A stretch of DNA of 64,000 nt from Methyloligella sp. (GTDB lineage: Bacteria > Pseudomonadota > Alphaproteobacteria > Rhizobiales > HXMU1428-3), in the NCBI GenBank assembly GCA_021604645.1, contig BQJJ01000004.1, forward strand, positions 1 to 64,000. Direction: 5' to 3'. Below the pieces are notes generated by a model, which was not told the DNA's origin, ran no database searches, and saw only the letters and a list, made by a program, of their open reading frames with translations. Numbering within the stretch: the stretch's first letter is position 1; every line of letters starts with the position of its first letter. Below, piece after piece: positions 32,656 to 41,558 of this stretch. The position numbers were made by a program, and so were the translations under genes.

Positions 32656-35600
32656 ATGAGCTCTTCAGATGATCAGATCATTCAATCTGTCGATGGTATT
32701 ATCTCTGCCGTTGAAAAATTGGTTGGAGACATTCGAGTTGCCCCTGATATTAAAACTGAAGCGAAAGACTTTGCTTTGACTAAGGTTGGCGCTGTTGCCA
32801 AAGACCTTGATCTTATTAATCGCGCTTTGTTTTTAAATGAATTCCCCGCCTCGACAGAAGATATGGAGATACAAGATGAAGCTGCGCGTGCCAGTATCAT
32901 TTCTGATAGCGATCACACTATAAATGACATGTTATCATCTTGGGCACAGCCAGTGCCTCAAACTGCAGAAGGTACTGGTGTTGAAAAGTCTTCTAGGAAG
33001 CCACGTATCGTTGTGAGCCCGGTTACGCGATCTGTTTCTGATAAAGAAGAGGCGGAAAGTGCTGCGAGAGATGAGAGTGAAGAAAAGCAGGATTTCGAAG
33101 AAAAACAAGACTTCTCTGTGGCCTCTTCTTTTCAAGAGAGTTTGCTTTCCTCTCTTTCTCATTCAGAGACCTCTTTAATTGGGGAAAAACAACTTTCTGA
33201 GAACGAACCTATTGAGGAAGTTGAACAAGAGACCTGCGACTTTGAAGAACGACAAGATGACGGTCAGGAATTTCTCGAAACAGAAACTCACACTGATGAC
33301 GTTTTGGAAGCTGATGAAGCAGTGCTAGGTGCTGTACAAGAAACTGAAGCACAAGAGATTGAAGCCCATCAATCTGAAGTAGAAAAGGCTGGCACTGTTT
33401 TACAGGCTGGTTTTATTCCACAAGGCAAAAAGCCTAGTGATGACTTGACCCTTATTCGAGGGATTGATGCTGAGGTATCTGATTTATTGGCTCAACATGG
33501 CATTCAATCATTTCTTGATATTGTCACGTTCCGTGAAGCTGACATGTTGCGCTTGTCAGAGGAATTGTCTGATCCTTGCCGCGTCTCGAGAGAGAACTGG
33601 ATTGAGCAAGCAACTTTATTAAGCCAGAATGTTTCAACTTATTATGCTCAAAAAAGCAAAGATGAAATCTTTTTTGATCGACTTTCGCTGAATAAATATT
33701 ATACAATTCACCCCGAAGTCATTGAAGAGCTTGTATCAGCAGACCTTTATGAGGATGTTTCTGAGGTTGATTTGAGTGAACCAACTCTTGAGCCAATTAG
33801 TGAACCAATTGTTGAGGCATTGAATGAAGGGCCTACTCAGTCTGAGACTGATTCTGATGAGGTTCAGGAGTTTACGGATGCTTTGCTTGCTAAAAAGCAA
33901 GCTCTAGAGGCTGAGCTTGCGTCTCTTACTGCTCAGATGGTTCAAAAAACTGAGGAAGATAACAACCTCGTAACTGATGCGCCATTTTTAGAGCAGGAAG
34001 ATGAGAGTGAAGTTGAAGCTGTCGTTCCGCCTTTTGTAGAGGTTTTAACACATGAAGACGGGCAGAATGAACTCGCAGATGTCTCTGCCCGGGATGAGGA
34101 AGAGGAAGGTTCTTACTCTTCTTCTGATGAAGATTTTGGGGATGGGCCGATTTGGCATGAAGAAGTCTCAACAGGCAAGGATTATGTTCCTCCTATTGTT
34201 GGAGATGATTTTGATACAGAAACTGTTGCCGAAAACTATGTGGCACCAGAAACTTCATTTGCTCAGTCGACTCATCGACAAGATGATACACCGGAAGGTG
34301 CGTTTTATGCTTCTCAGGAACAATCATTTCCAGACGATCCTGTTGAGCACAATGCATCCTTTTTAAACGCGCAAGAAGAGAGTGCTTATTCAGAAGCTGG
34401 AGAGCCTTCTCAATTTATACCTGGAGCCGAGTATGAAGAGGCCTCATCTGCTGATGATGAGAGTTATACATATAATGTCGATCAGCTTTCCGACCATGTT
34501 CCGATGTCCCATTTGGATGAAATGAGTGATTTTCATGTGCAAGGTGATGGCGGTGGTGAGGTGAAGCAAGGAGGCTATCTTCCTGTTCCTCCTTCTGGTC
34601 CTTTGACACCGGATTTAGCAGCCGGCCAGGCGTTTCCCCCTAATAATACTCAGGTTGGAGGCTTGACGAGTGATGAATTTGAGGATCACCCTGGTTCGTT
34701 TAATCAAGCAGAGTATATTGATGACATCTCTGTACCACGAGATGCTATGGCGCCTGAAGAGACTTCGGTTAGGGCAGATACCAGACAAGATGCAGAGCCT
34801 CTCCGTTTTATGGAAAGATCGTTAGCTTCTTCTTCTTTGGATCCTGCTGGTTTTGAACAAGACCAACCATCTGGTCATGATGTTTTTGTAAGGGGCTTGC
34901 AGGCAAACGAAACGGTCTCTGATATAGTTCCTGAAATAAAAGAGAAAATAGGTGATGGTCGGACGCTTGGACAATATCTGGCTTCTAAATCGCAAGGTGA
35001 AGTAGCTGAGAAACCAAATGATGAACCGGCTTATGTTTCACCACCTTTGCCTCCACAAACAGAAACGGATGATGAGTTGTATCGGCAAGATATGTCAATT
35101 AGTTTGCCGCCTTCACCTCCTGTTGCACCGCAAATTCATATGTCTGATATGAGACATTCAGCTGTACCTTCTTCGAATATCCCCCACCCTCCAGCTCCAC
35201 CGGTTGCGAATGGTCTAAGAATGCCGCCGGCTGTCTCTAGAGATATGCATGCTGGTCTTCCCCATGAAAATGGACGACCTGAAATGGGACATAGTGAAGT
35301 GGGGCATAATGAAATTAGACAGAGTGAAATGAGGCCAAATGAAACTTTAACTGAACCTCAGCAAGGTAGACCTATTGTGCCGCCCTTTGTAGATGGACCT
35401 GAGCCTCGTGCTATGCCTCCGCTTCCACCAAAGGCACTCCCGCCGCAAGAGGGACTGCCGCCACAATCACCCCCTACTCGGGTTGAAGGACCAACTCCGC
35501 CGCCTTTTACTGATATGCCGTCACCAATGAGTGAGGGGCAAGCTTATGCGGATACTCAACGTATCATAGCAGCGAAAAGGAAGGCTGAAGTTGAAAGGGC

Positions 35601-35976
35601 AATGAATAGGTCTGATATTCCTAATGGGCAGGCATATATGGACACGCAGCAATTGATAGATAATGGCGCTGTTTATCAGCCTCAACAGAATTCGGAACGT
35701 TTCTCTGGTCCTGAAGGTGTGCCTCCTCTGCCACCAGAGGCTGCAAAGGCGGCATCTGCTTATCCGAGAGGGATGAATAACCCTGAACTGCATTATCGTG
35801 GGCAAAGTTTAGAGCACAATCTTGAGCAAAACCTGCAGCAATACCCTCAGGACAATTTACCCCCTAGCAATGGTGAGAGAAATGGTAACGAAAAAAACGA
35901 TGCCCCAAGCGGTTTTAAGGCAAAAGCGAAACAATTAGCAGAAAGTTTGCAAAGATCTTTTGTTGATAAAGACTGA
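32656..35976 (+). CDS. Very large acidic, proline-rich, mostly disordered protein
   Basis: The 1106-residue product has a short helical N-terminus (residues 1-85). A very acidic Glu/Asp/Ser-rich region follows. A small folded unit lies near residues 255-300: DLTLIRGIDAEVSDLLAQHG then IQSFLDIVTFREADMLRLSE. It resembles the helix-hairpin-helix-like 'LIKGIG' units found at the ends of some alphaproteobacterial proteins. The rest is Pro/Gln/Glu-rich low complexity, and the last 30 residues are a basic helix (FKAKAKQLAESLQRSF). There is no signal peptide. It sits between ccr and mcd, in the same direction, 500 bases after ccr and 260 before mcd. The function is unknown. Confidence 0.82.
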   Translation: MSSSDDQIIQSVDGIISAVEKLVGDIRVAPDIKTEAKDFALTKVGAVAKDLDLINRALFLNEFPASTEDMEIQDEAARASIISDSDHTINDMLSSWAQPVPQTAEGTGVEKSSRKPRIVVSPVTRSVSDKEEAESAARDESEEKQDFEEKQDFSVASSFQESLLSSLSHSETSLIGEKQLSENEPIEEVEQETCDFEERQDDGQEFLETETHTDDVLEADEAVLGAVQETEAQEIEAHQSEVEKAGTVLQAGFIPQGKKPSDDLTLIRGIDAEVSDLLAQHGIQSFLDIVTFREADMLRLSEELSDPCRVSRENWIEQATLLSQNVSTYYAQKSKDEIFFDRLSLNKYYTIHPEVIEELVSADLYEDVSEVDLSEPTLEPISEPIVEALNEGPTQSETDSDEVQEFTDALLAKKQALEAELASLTAQMVQKTEEDNNLVTDAPFLEQEDESEVEAVVPPFVEVLTHEDGQNELADVSARDEEEEGSYSSSDEDFGDGPIWHEEVSTGKDYVPPIVGDDFDTETVAENYVAPETSFAQSTHRQDDTPEGAFYASQEQSFPDDPVEHNASFLNAQEESAYSEAGEPSQFIPGAEYEEASSADDESYTYNVDQLSDHVPMSHLDEMSDFHVQGDGGGEVKQGGYLPVPPSGPLTPDLAAGQAFPPNNTQVGGLTSDEFEDHPGSFNQAEYIDDISVPRDAMAPEETSVRADTRQDAEPLRFMERSLASSSLDPAGFEQDQPSGHDVFVRGLQANETVSDIVPEIKEKIGDGRTLGQYLASKSQGEVAEKPNDEPAYVSPPLPPQTETDDELYRQDMSISLPPSPPVAPQIHMSDMRHSAVPSSNIPHPPAPPVANGLRMPPAVSRDMHAGLPHENGRPEMGHSEVGHNEIRQSEMRPNETLTEPQQGRPIVPPFVDGPEPRAMPPLPPKALPPQEGLPPQSPPTRVEGPTPPPFTDMPSPMSEGQAYADTQRIIAAKRKAEVERAMNRSDIPNGQAYMDTQQLIDNGAVYQPQQNSERFSGPEGVPPLPPEAAKAASAYPRGMNNPELHYRGQSLEHNLEQNLQQYPQDNLPPSNGERNGNEKNDAPSGFKAKAKQLAESLQRSFVDKD

Positions 35977-36238
35977 GTTCTTTGTTTCTGAAAATTAAGA
36001 ACTCTGTTGAAAAATATGGGCTTTGTAGCCATAAATTGAGTTATTTAAATTATTTTAGCCCCAAATTGATCTGATATTGGCCTTTTTGCGTATTATTTTT
36101 TGTAATGGCTTGTTGCAAGTTGCCTCTCCCTCACTGTATAAAAGGTGCGTATTAATACTTATGGGTGGTTTTCCTTGCTGCATAGCTGGCTTTTAAGGGC
36201 TTTCCCTTTTTAATTTCAAACTCATTTTGGAGAGATTT

Positions 36239-37930
36239 ATGAACCTTGCGGTTGATAGTGCGCCGATGGCTGAAAATGGCTTAATTCCTAATTTAATGGA
36301 CCACCTTGAAGCAGGTGTGACTTTAGCTGAAGAGCTGACAACAAAAGCAAAAGCGAATGTGCTTGCAGCTGTTGTGGGTGACAATGGCAAGATTGATGCA
36401 GCAAAGTTTGATCAGGCCCAGCATGAAGGGCACGGTCTTTCCTGGTTTGCGACTTATTCAGAAAGCTTGAAGCAACTGCAAGATTATGCAGTTCGCATGA
36501 AGGAAGAAGATCGCCTTGGTGAATTAGAAACTCTTATTGTTCAAATTGGCTTTGGTGAATATCTCACGCAAATGCTTGGCGGCATTCCTATGAGCCAAAC
36601 TGAGATTGTTCGCCCGCTTGACCTTGGTCTCTCATCTGAAGATTTAGCTGGGTTTGATAATCCATCTGTTCAACTGCTTATGCGCCAGGGTAATAACCCT
36701 ACGGCTCGCAAATCAGTGATTGAGCTGATGATGAAGACTGAAGGCAGTGCGACCTTTGGTGATACTGGCCTTGATGAGACATATGAAGCGATGCGTGATG
36801 AAATGCGCCGCTTTGCTGAAGCTGAAGTTGTGCCGCATGCTCATGAATGGCATTTGGCAAATGAATATGTGCCAATGGAAATCTTGGACAAGATGGCCGA
36901 ACTTGGTGTGTTTGGTCTGACCATTCCTGAAGAATTTGGCGGCCTTGGACTTGGCAAAGAATCTATGGTTGTTGTGTCTGAAGAATTGTCACGTGGTTAC
37001 ATCGGCGTTGGCTCACTTGGCACTCGCTCTGAAATTGCTGCCGAACTTATTCTTTGTGGTGGTACGCAAGAACAAAAAGAACATTGGCTTCCGAAAATCT
37101 CGGCTGGTGAGATTTTGCCAACGGCTGTTTTCACCGAGCCAAACACAGGTTCTGACCTTGCGTCACTAAAAACACGCGGTACGCTAGAGGGTGAAAATTA
37201 CGTGGTCACTGGCCAGAAGACATGGATCACTCACCCGGTTCGCGCTGATCTTATGACGCTTCTTGTGCGCACTAAGCCTGATGAAAAAGGTTATCGCGGG
37301 CTTTCAATGCTTTTAGCTGAAAAACAACGCGGTTCTGACGAAGACCCGTTCCCGACGCCTGGTATGGATGGCGGCGAGATTGAAGTGCTTGGTTATCGTG
37401 GTATGAAAGAATATGAAATTTCTTTCGACGGGTTTGAAGTGCCGAAAGAAAACCTGCTTGGCTCTGAAGAAGGCCAGGGCTTTAAACAATTGATGGAAAC
37501 ATTTGAAGCGGCGCGTATTCAAACAGCTGCTCGTGCCATTGGTGTGGCGCAATGTGCGCTTGAGCTTGGTCTTCGCTATGCAGATGATCGCATTCAGTTT
37601 GGTCAATCAATTGTTAACTTCCCGCGGGTTTACAACAAGCTTGTGATGATGGCTGTTGAAATTATGATTGCACGCCAGCTTACTTACTTCTCTGCTCGCC
37701 AGAAAGATGAAGAGAAACGCTGTGACGTTGAAGCGGGTATGGCGAAACTCCTCGGTGCACGTGTTGCCTGGAGCTCAGCTGACAACGCGCTACAAATTCA
37801 TGGCGGTAACGGTTTTGCTCTTGAATATCCAGTATCTCGCGTTCTTTGTGATGCACGCATTCTGAATATCTTTGAAGGGGCAGCTGAAATTCAAGCGCAA
37901 GTGATTGCGAGACGAATTTTGACTTCGTAA
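36239..37930 (+). CDS. mcd: (2S)-methylsuccinyl-CoA dehydrogenase
   Basis: This is an acyl-CoA dehydrogenase of about 563 residues, longer than the usual 380 because of an N-terminal extension of about 150 residues, which is a feature of Mcd. The FAD/substrate signatures are TAVFTEPNTGSDLASLKT, TGQKTWITHPVRADLM and the C-terminal LGARVAWSSADNALQIHGGNGF. Mcd oxidises methylsuccinyl-CoA to mesaconyl-CoA in the ethylmalonyl-CoA pathway, so co-location with ccr supports the call. The ATG at 36239 follows TTGGAGAG. Residues for the catalytic Glu were not pinned. Element A copy 2 begins just after the stop. Confidence 0.92.
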   Translation: MNLAVDSAPMAENGLIPNLMDHLEAGVTLAEELTTKAKANVLAAVVGDNGKIDAAKFDQAQHEGHGLSWFATYSESLKQLQDYAVRMKEEDRLGELETLIVQIGFGEYLTQMLGGIPMSQTEIVRPLDLGLSSEDLAGFDNPSVQLLMRQGNNPTARKSVIELMMKTEGSATFGDTGLDETYEAMRDEMRRFAEAEVVPHAHEWHLANEYVPMEILDKMAELGVFGLTIPEEFGGLGLGKESMVVVSEELSRGYIGVGSLGTRSEIAAELILCGGTQEQKEHWLPKISAGEILPTAVFTEPNTGSDLASLKTRGTLEGENYVVTGQKTWITHPVRADLMTLLVRTKPDEKGYRGLSMLLAEKQRGSDEDPFPTPGMDGGEIEVLGYRGMKEYEISFDGFEVPKENLLGSEEGQGFKQLMETFEAARIQTAARAIGVAQCALELGLRYADDRIQFGQSIVNFPRVYNKLVMMAVEIMIARQLTYFSARQKDEEKRCDVEAGMAKLLGARVAWSSADNALQIHGGNGFALEYPVSRVLCDARILNIFEGAAEIQAQVIARRILTS

Positions 37931-37932
37931 AA

Positions 37933-38047
37933 CTCACGGGGCTATTCCATCTCCAAAGGCGATGGGCCCCTCCGCTGGGCGGCGCAACGCGCCGGGCTTC
38001 ACTGGCGTTTCGCCATGTTCGCTCGCAAGTGCTCGCTTCCTTCTTCG
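37933..38047 (+). repeat. Element A, copy 2
   Basis: It starts three bases after the mcd stop. Linkers CTCACGGGGCTATTCC, GGGCGGC and TTCTTCG are present. Stem 1 is CCATC/GATGG inside GGGGC/GCCCC, stem 2 GGCGC/GCGCC, stem 3 TGGCG/CGCCA. The fourth hairpin is broken: GCTCGC is repeated directly rather than inverted. Confidence 0.85.
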
Positions 38048-38108
38048 TGTCGATAGGTTTGAGTTGGGGTAGGTTGAGGGAGTTAGTTCTTCGTATATTT
38101 CGTTTTGA

Positions 38109-38138
38109 GAAAGGCCAGCTTTTAGCTGGCCTTTTTTA
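38109..38138 (+). terminator. Terminator after mcd and element A
   Basis: AAGGCCAGCT and AGCTGGCCTT form a 10-bp stem, followed by a T run. It is about 180 bases past the mcd stop, so element A is probably inside the mcd transcript. Confidence 0.9.
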
Positions 38139-38245
38139 TTGGACTGGGGTTGGTCTGTAAATTGCTTCTCTTTTTAAAATGATTTTTACAAGAGTGATGA
38201 TTATTTTGATCATGCTTTTTGAGGTTGCTTTAAAGGGGCCATTTT

Positions 38246-38641
38246 ATGACTGATATAAAACTTCCTGGAAATGCTAAGCCAATCAACTTTTTAGATAGCA
38301 TTTCGACACTTGCGACTAAGAAGTTTCATGAAGGAGATGGGGATCAGGATCAGTCCCTTTCTTTTGAGGAATACCGAAAATTGCATGAAGAGGGCGCTTT
38401 TAGTTCGGCAAGATTTGCCCATGTTCGCAAGACTGAGGATATTTTTGCCGATCTTGATCGTGATAATGACGGCTCCCTCAGCGAGGAAGAATTTGTCTCT
38501 TCTCACGGTGAAGGGGTTATTGCCGCATCATCCAAGACTTTTATTCTTCAAGATTTTAGCCGGCATGAAGGTTTCGATTTATCTAATAATTTTCTCGAAA
38601 CTTTGTTAGCGCAAAGACAGGCTTATGGGTCTAAGAGATAG
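38246..38641 (+). CDS. EF-hand calcium-binding protein
   Basis: The 131-residue protein has two EF-hand loops: GDGDQDQSLSFEEY near residue 32 and DLDRDNDGSLSEEEF near residue 73, with Asp at positions 1, 3, 5 and Glu at 12. There is no signal peptide, so it should act in the cytoplasm, unlike many bacterial EF-hand proteins that are exported. The last 40 residues are helical. It stands alone, convergent with the pentapeptide protein gene. Function is calcium binding of unknown purpose. Confidence 0.85.
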   Translation: MTDIKLPGNAKPINFLDSISTLATKKFHEGDGDQDQSLSFEEYRKLHEEGAFSSARFAHVRKTEDIFADLDRDNDGSLSEEEFVSSHGEGVIAASSKTFILQDFSRHEGFDLSNNFLETLLAQRQAYGSKR

Positions 38642-38658
38642 ACCCTTTTGTTCTCTTT

Positions 38659-39999
38659 CTATTTCATCTTGAAGTTATTTCTTATTCCTAAAAGAGCTAA
38701 AAAGATGAAAATGGCTGAAAAGAGAGTTTGGAAGAACTCTGCGGTTAGAATGGTTTTGGGTATTTTAGGAGTTTGGTTTTCATTTGCTCCATAAAGTGCG
38801 CTGTATTTTTCTTTTATGATGCTTCTTTTGGTTGGGTCTGTGCCGAGGTAGAGAAAGCTTTTGTTTGCCGCGATGTAACCAGCTGAGAAAGCTTGGTCAT
38901 AAGTTAGTGGTGTTTTTGATTTTGTGAGGTGTAGGCCTGTCATTAGGCATATTAGAATTAAGAGTGCACCAATTGGACGGACGATGGAACGTCCGTAATC
39001 TGAGACCCAGCTATAGGCGATATTTCCCCACCAGAAGGCAGAGACGAGAGGGCGGAAGTTCCAGCCGCCATCTTCGGTTCTAAGGGACCGGTCAGAGCGG
39101 AGTTCGCCGGCCCAGAAGCGTTGTTCACTTTCATGGTCATGGGCTTGCATGGCGAGACGTTTTAGGGCTTGGTATGAGGCTTTAATTTCGGGATTAATAA
39201 AGGTTGTTATTGAGTTTAGGAAACTACCTGGAGCAACGTCTAGCCCAATTTTAATGTTATCAAGACGGGGGGCTTCTTTGAAACTTGCTTGTATGAAGTT
39301 GGGTGCTTGATTTTTGAAAAAAGTATTTTCAAGATTGAAAGTGCCCTTAGAGCTTATGGCATTGAATTCTGCTACTTTATTGAATTTTGCCTTAGCAAAA
39401 CTTAAATAACCAGAAAAATGCGACCCTGAAAATGTGATTGAATCTAGAAAAACAGTATTATCAAATATTGTACTAAAATTATATTTTGAAAAACCAAAAA
39501 ATGATATTTTTTTAAATGTTGAATTATCGCAATGAAAAAAGCTATGGCATTCTACATGTTCAAAAGAAGCCGACTTATAACATTTTATTTTTTTGAAGTA
39601 TGCAGGTTCATAAAATATTGAATGATCAAAATTTACCCATGACATAAATTTACAGTTTTCAAAATTTACAAAGTTATAAAATGTTGTTTTGTTAAAATCT
39701 GCAGAATTTATGAATTTAGCCATGCTAAAATCAACATCTGCAGGAAAGATGAAATTTGAAAAGTCGACCTTTTTATAAAAAACATTAGTGCTCTCTTCAT
39801 TGGAAAAATCAGCACTGGCATTTAGAAGCCATTGTTTAGTCGGTTCGTTACAGGGACACATAGAATCTATAAAACTCTTGTAAACCTTCCACTCTCCAGC
39901 TTCCTCTAGTCTCTTCTTCTCCTCAAGCATTTCATTGGCCCATTTGTTCCAGGCTTCGACGCCTTGTTCGTAGAGGGCGAGGGTTTCTTCTCTGTTCAT
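38659..39999 (-). CDS. Pentapeptide-repeat membrane protein
   Basis: The 446-residue protein has a helical N-terminus, then about 250 residues of Phe-centred pentapeptide repeats (FSNFIFPADVDFSMAKFINS, then units such as ADFNKTTFYNF), which fold as a quadrilateral beta-helix. A conserved-looking block, ALKRLAMQAHDHESEQRFWA, follows, and then two hydrophobic segments (IGALLILICLMTGLHL and FFQTLFSAIFIFLALLGI). This layout is shared with many bacterial 'pentapeptide repeat' proteins that may be channel-related. The repeat section is conspicuously AT-rich relative to its flanks. No gene partner is seen. Confidence 0.85.
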   Translation of the reverse strand: MNREETLALYEQGVEAWNKWANEMLEEKKRLEEAGEWKVYKSFIDSMCPCNEPTKQWLLNASADFSNEESTNVFYKKVDFSNFIFPADVDFSMAKFINSADFNKTTFYNFVNFENCKFMSWVNFDHSIFYEPAYFKKIKCYKSASFEHVECHSFFHCDNSTFKKISFFGFSKYNFSTIFDNTVFLDSITFSGSHFSGYLSFAKAKFNKVAEFNAISSKGTFNLENTFFKNQAPNFIQASFKEAPRLDNIKIGLDVAPGSFLNSITTFINPEIKASYQALKRLAMQAHDHESEQRFWAGELRSDRSLRTEDGGWNFRPLVSAFWWGNIAYSWVSDYGRSIVRPIGALLILICLMTGLHLTKSKTPLTYDQAFSAGYIAANKSFLYLGTDPTKRSIIKEKYSALYGANENQTPKIPKTILTAEFFQTLFSAIFIFLALLGIRNNFKMK

Positions 40000-40321
40000 G
40001 GGGGATCCTTGGGGTGGGTTGCTTTGGGTTTTTATCTTAGAGAGAGTTTGCTTGATGACAAAGGGGTTGGCCCTTCTTATAGCAGAGGATTTTAACAGTT
40101 AAGTGCTGGAAGGGACCTTATCAACCTTAAGATGAATGTTTTTGTTATGGAAAACCGGAGTTTAGGAGTGTGTGCGGTTTGAAAAATAGTTTTTGTTAAG
40201 GGTTTTTCGGGTACGATTTTTGTGATTGATTCGGTTTTAATAGGTGATTTGCGCCTTTCTAAAGCTGGACCAAAAGAAATTATCCTCATGGATTTAACGT
40301 TTTGAGATGCGGGGGCTTTTC
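40000..40321. other. Divergent intergenic region
   Basis: About 320 bases lie between the pentapeptide protein gene and the TIR gene. Promoters for both are expected. I see no repeat copy, strong hairpin or other gene. Confidence 0.4.
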
Positions 40322-41221
40322 ATGAACGCGTTTAACAAAGAACAGACCATTGCTGAGATTAAGCTCGCCTTTAAGCGGCTGAAGATGTCTCACATCGTCT
40401 CGCTCATGGATAAATATGGCTTGCCGTCTGTTTTAAAGGTTGGCTCGTTTCATGATATTTATCTCCCTAAACGCTTAGAAGCGGCCTCCATGCATCAACT
40501 TGCAGCGCTCAATGCAGCACTTCAGTCGCAATATCTGGTTGGTGGTACTTTGGATGAGAAGTATGGTCTGCCGAGCGAAGAAGAAATATTCAAACTCTTC
40601 ATTAGCCATTCCGTTGAGCAAGAAGAAGAAGCTTTGGCTTTAAAAGAGCAGTTTTCTTATGGCGGCATTGATTGTTTTGTGGCCGGTGAAGACATTGCAG
40701 CCAACACGGAATGGTTGGTTGAGATTGTTACCGAGCTTGAAGCGATGGATGGTTTACTCAGCCTTATCACTGATCGCTCCATTGAAAGCGTGACGTGTAA
40801 CCAGGAAGTTGGTTTTGCGCTGGGTGCTGGCAAGCCAGTTGTGAGCGTGATGAATGAACAAGCGCCGCTTGGGCTTATTGGGGCCATGCAGGCCGTTGAG
40901 CGCAAAGAGGGCATGTCTGACAAGGATGTTGCTCTTGAAGTGATTGACGCTTTGATGAAGCTGCCACAATGGGGCCCACGTTTGACGAATTTGTTTGTGC
41001 GCCGTTTGGTGAGCTATGAAAGCCCGTCTGATAGTTTCAAGGTTATTGGGTTTTGCCGCAAGGCGCTTGCTTTTTCTAACCATCTCACTGCCGGGCAGAT
41101 TTTTGAACTGCGCAAAGCAGCCCGCGAAAATGACCAGATTGCCCGCTTTGCCTCTGGCCGTGGTCCTGAACTGATTGAAAGCCTTTGTGTTGATTTTGAA
41201 ACCAAGCTAGCGGTTGGGTAA
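40322..41221 (+). CDS. TIR-domain protein
   Basis: The product of about 299 residues has an N-terminal helical region of about 90 residues, a TIR domain (residues about 90-180: KLFISHSVEQEEEALALKEQ, GIDCFVAGEDI, EWLVEIVTELE, CNQEVGFALGAGKPVVSV), and a C-terminal helical region. The start of the domain and the CNQEVGFALGAGKPV stretch are typical of bacterial TIR_2 proteins, which often bind or cleave NAD+; a Glu in the EWLVEI helix is a candidate catalytic residue. No partner such as a sensor, STING or Thoeris gene adjoins it. The ATG at 40322 follows GGGGGC; one five codons earlier is possible. Confidence 0.78.
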   Translation: MNAFNKEQTIAEIKLAFKRLKMSHIVSLMDKYGLPSVLKVGSFHDIYLPKRLEAASMHQLAALNAALQSQYLVGGTLDEKYGLPSEEEIFKLFISHSVEQEEEALALKEQFSYGGIDCFVAGEDIAANTEWLVEIVTELEAMDGLLSLITDRSIESVTCNQEVGFALGAGKPVVSVMNEQAPLGLIGAMQAVERKEGMSDKDVALEVIDALMKLPQWGPRLTNLFVRRLVSYESPSDSFKVIGFCRKALAFSNHLTAGQIFELRKAARENDQIARFASGRGPELIESLCVDFETKLAVG

Positions 41222-41233
41222 TTTTTTCTCTTT

Positions 41234-41352
41234 TTCTCTCACGGCTATTCTATGAGCTGAAGCTCATTGGCCTACGAGGTGCGGCACTAGGTGCCGGGCT
41301 ACGCTGTCGCTGCACCATGTCCTGATGCCGAAGAGGCATCACTTCTTCTTCG
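41234..41352 (+). repeat. Element A, copy 3
   Basis: It starts 13 bases after the TIR gene stop. Linkers TTCTCTCACGGCTATTC, GGCAC...GTGCCGGGC, CACCATGTCC and TTCTTCG are present. Stem 1 is ATGAGCT/AGCTCAT, stem 2 GGCAC/GTGCC, stem 4 TGATGCC/GGCATCA. The third hairpin is imperfect here. Confidence 0.85.
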
Positions 41353-41493
41353 TATAGATTAGTTTTTTTCTAGGGGTGATGAGACTAATGTGTTTGTTTT
41401 GGATTGCGTAGGGCAAAGCGCTGACAGTGCTGCGCACCTACGTTTTTCGTTCTCTGCTAATTGAACTTTTTGTAGGAGCGAGATTGTTGAAAA

Positions 41494-41532
41494 TTAAAAA
41501 GGCTCAGCCTTTTTGTGAGACTGAGCCTTTTG
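41494..41532. terminator. Bidirectional terminator
   Basis: AAAGGCTCAG and CTGAGCCTTT form a 10-bp stem with A-rich and T-rich flanks. It sits between the rightward TIR gene and the leftward PCu(A)C gene. Confidence 0.82.
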
Positions 41533-41558
41533 TATGTAATTCTATAAAACTTCGAGAT

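Noticed and set aside
37933-38047. Element A as a simple terminator
   Set aside because: None of the hairpins is followed by a T run, and a separate typical terminator lies just after the element at mcd.
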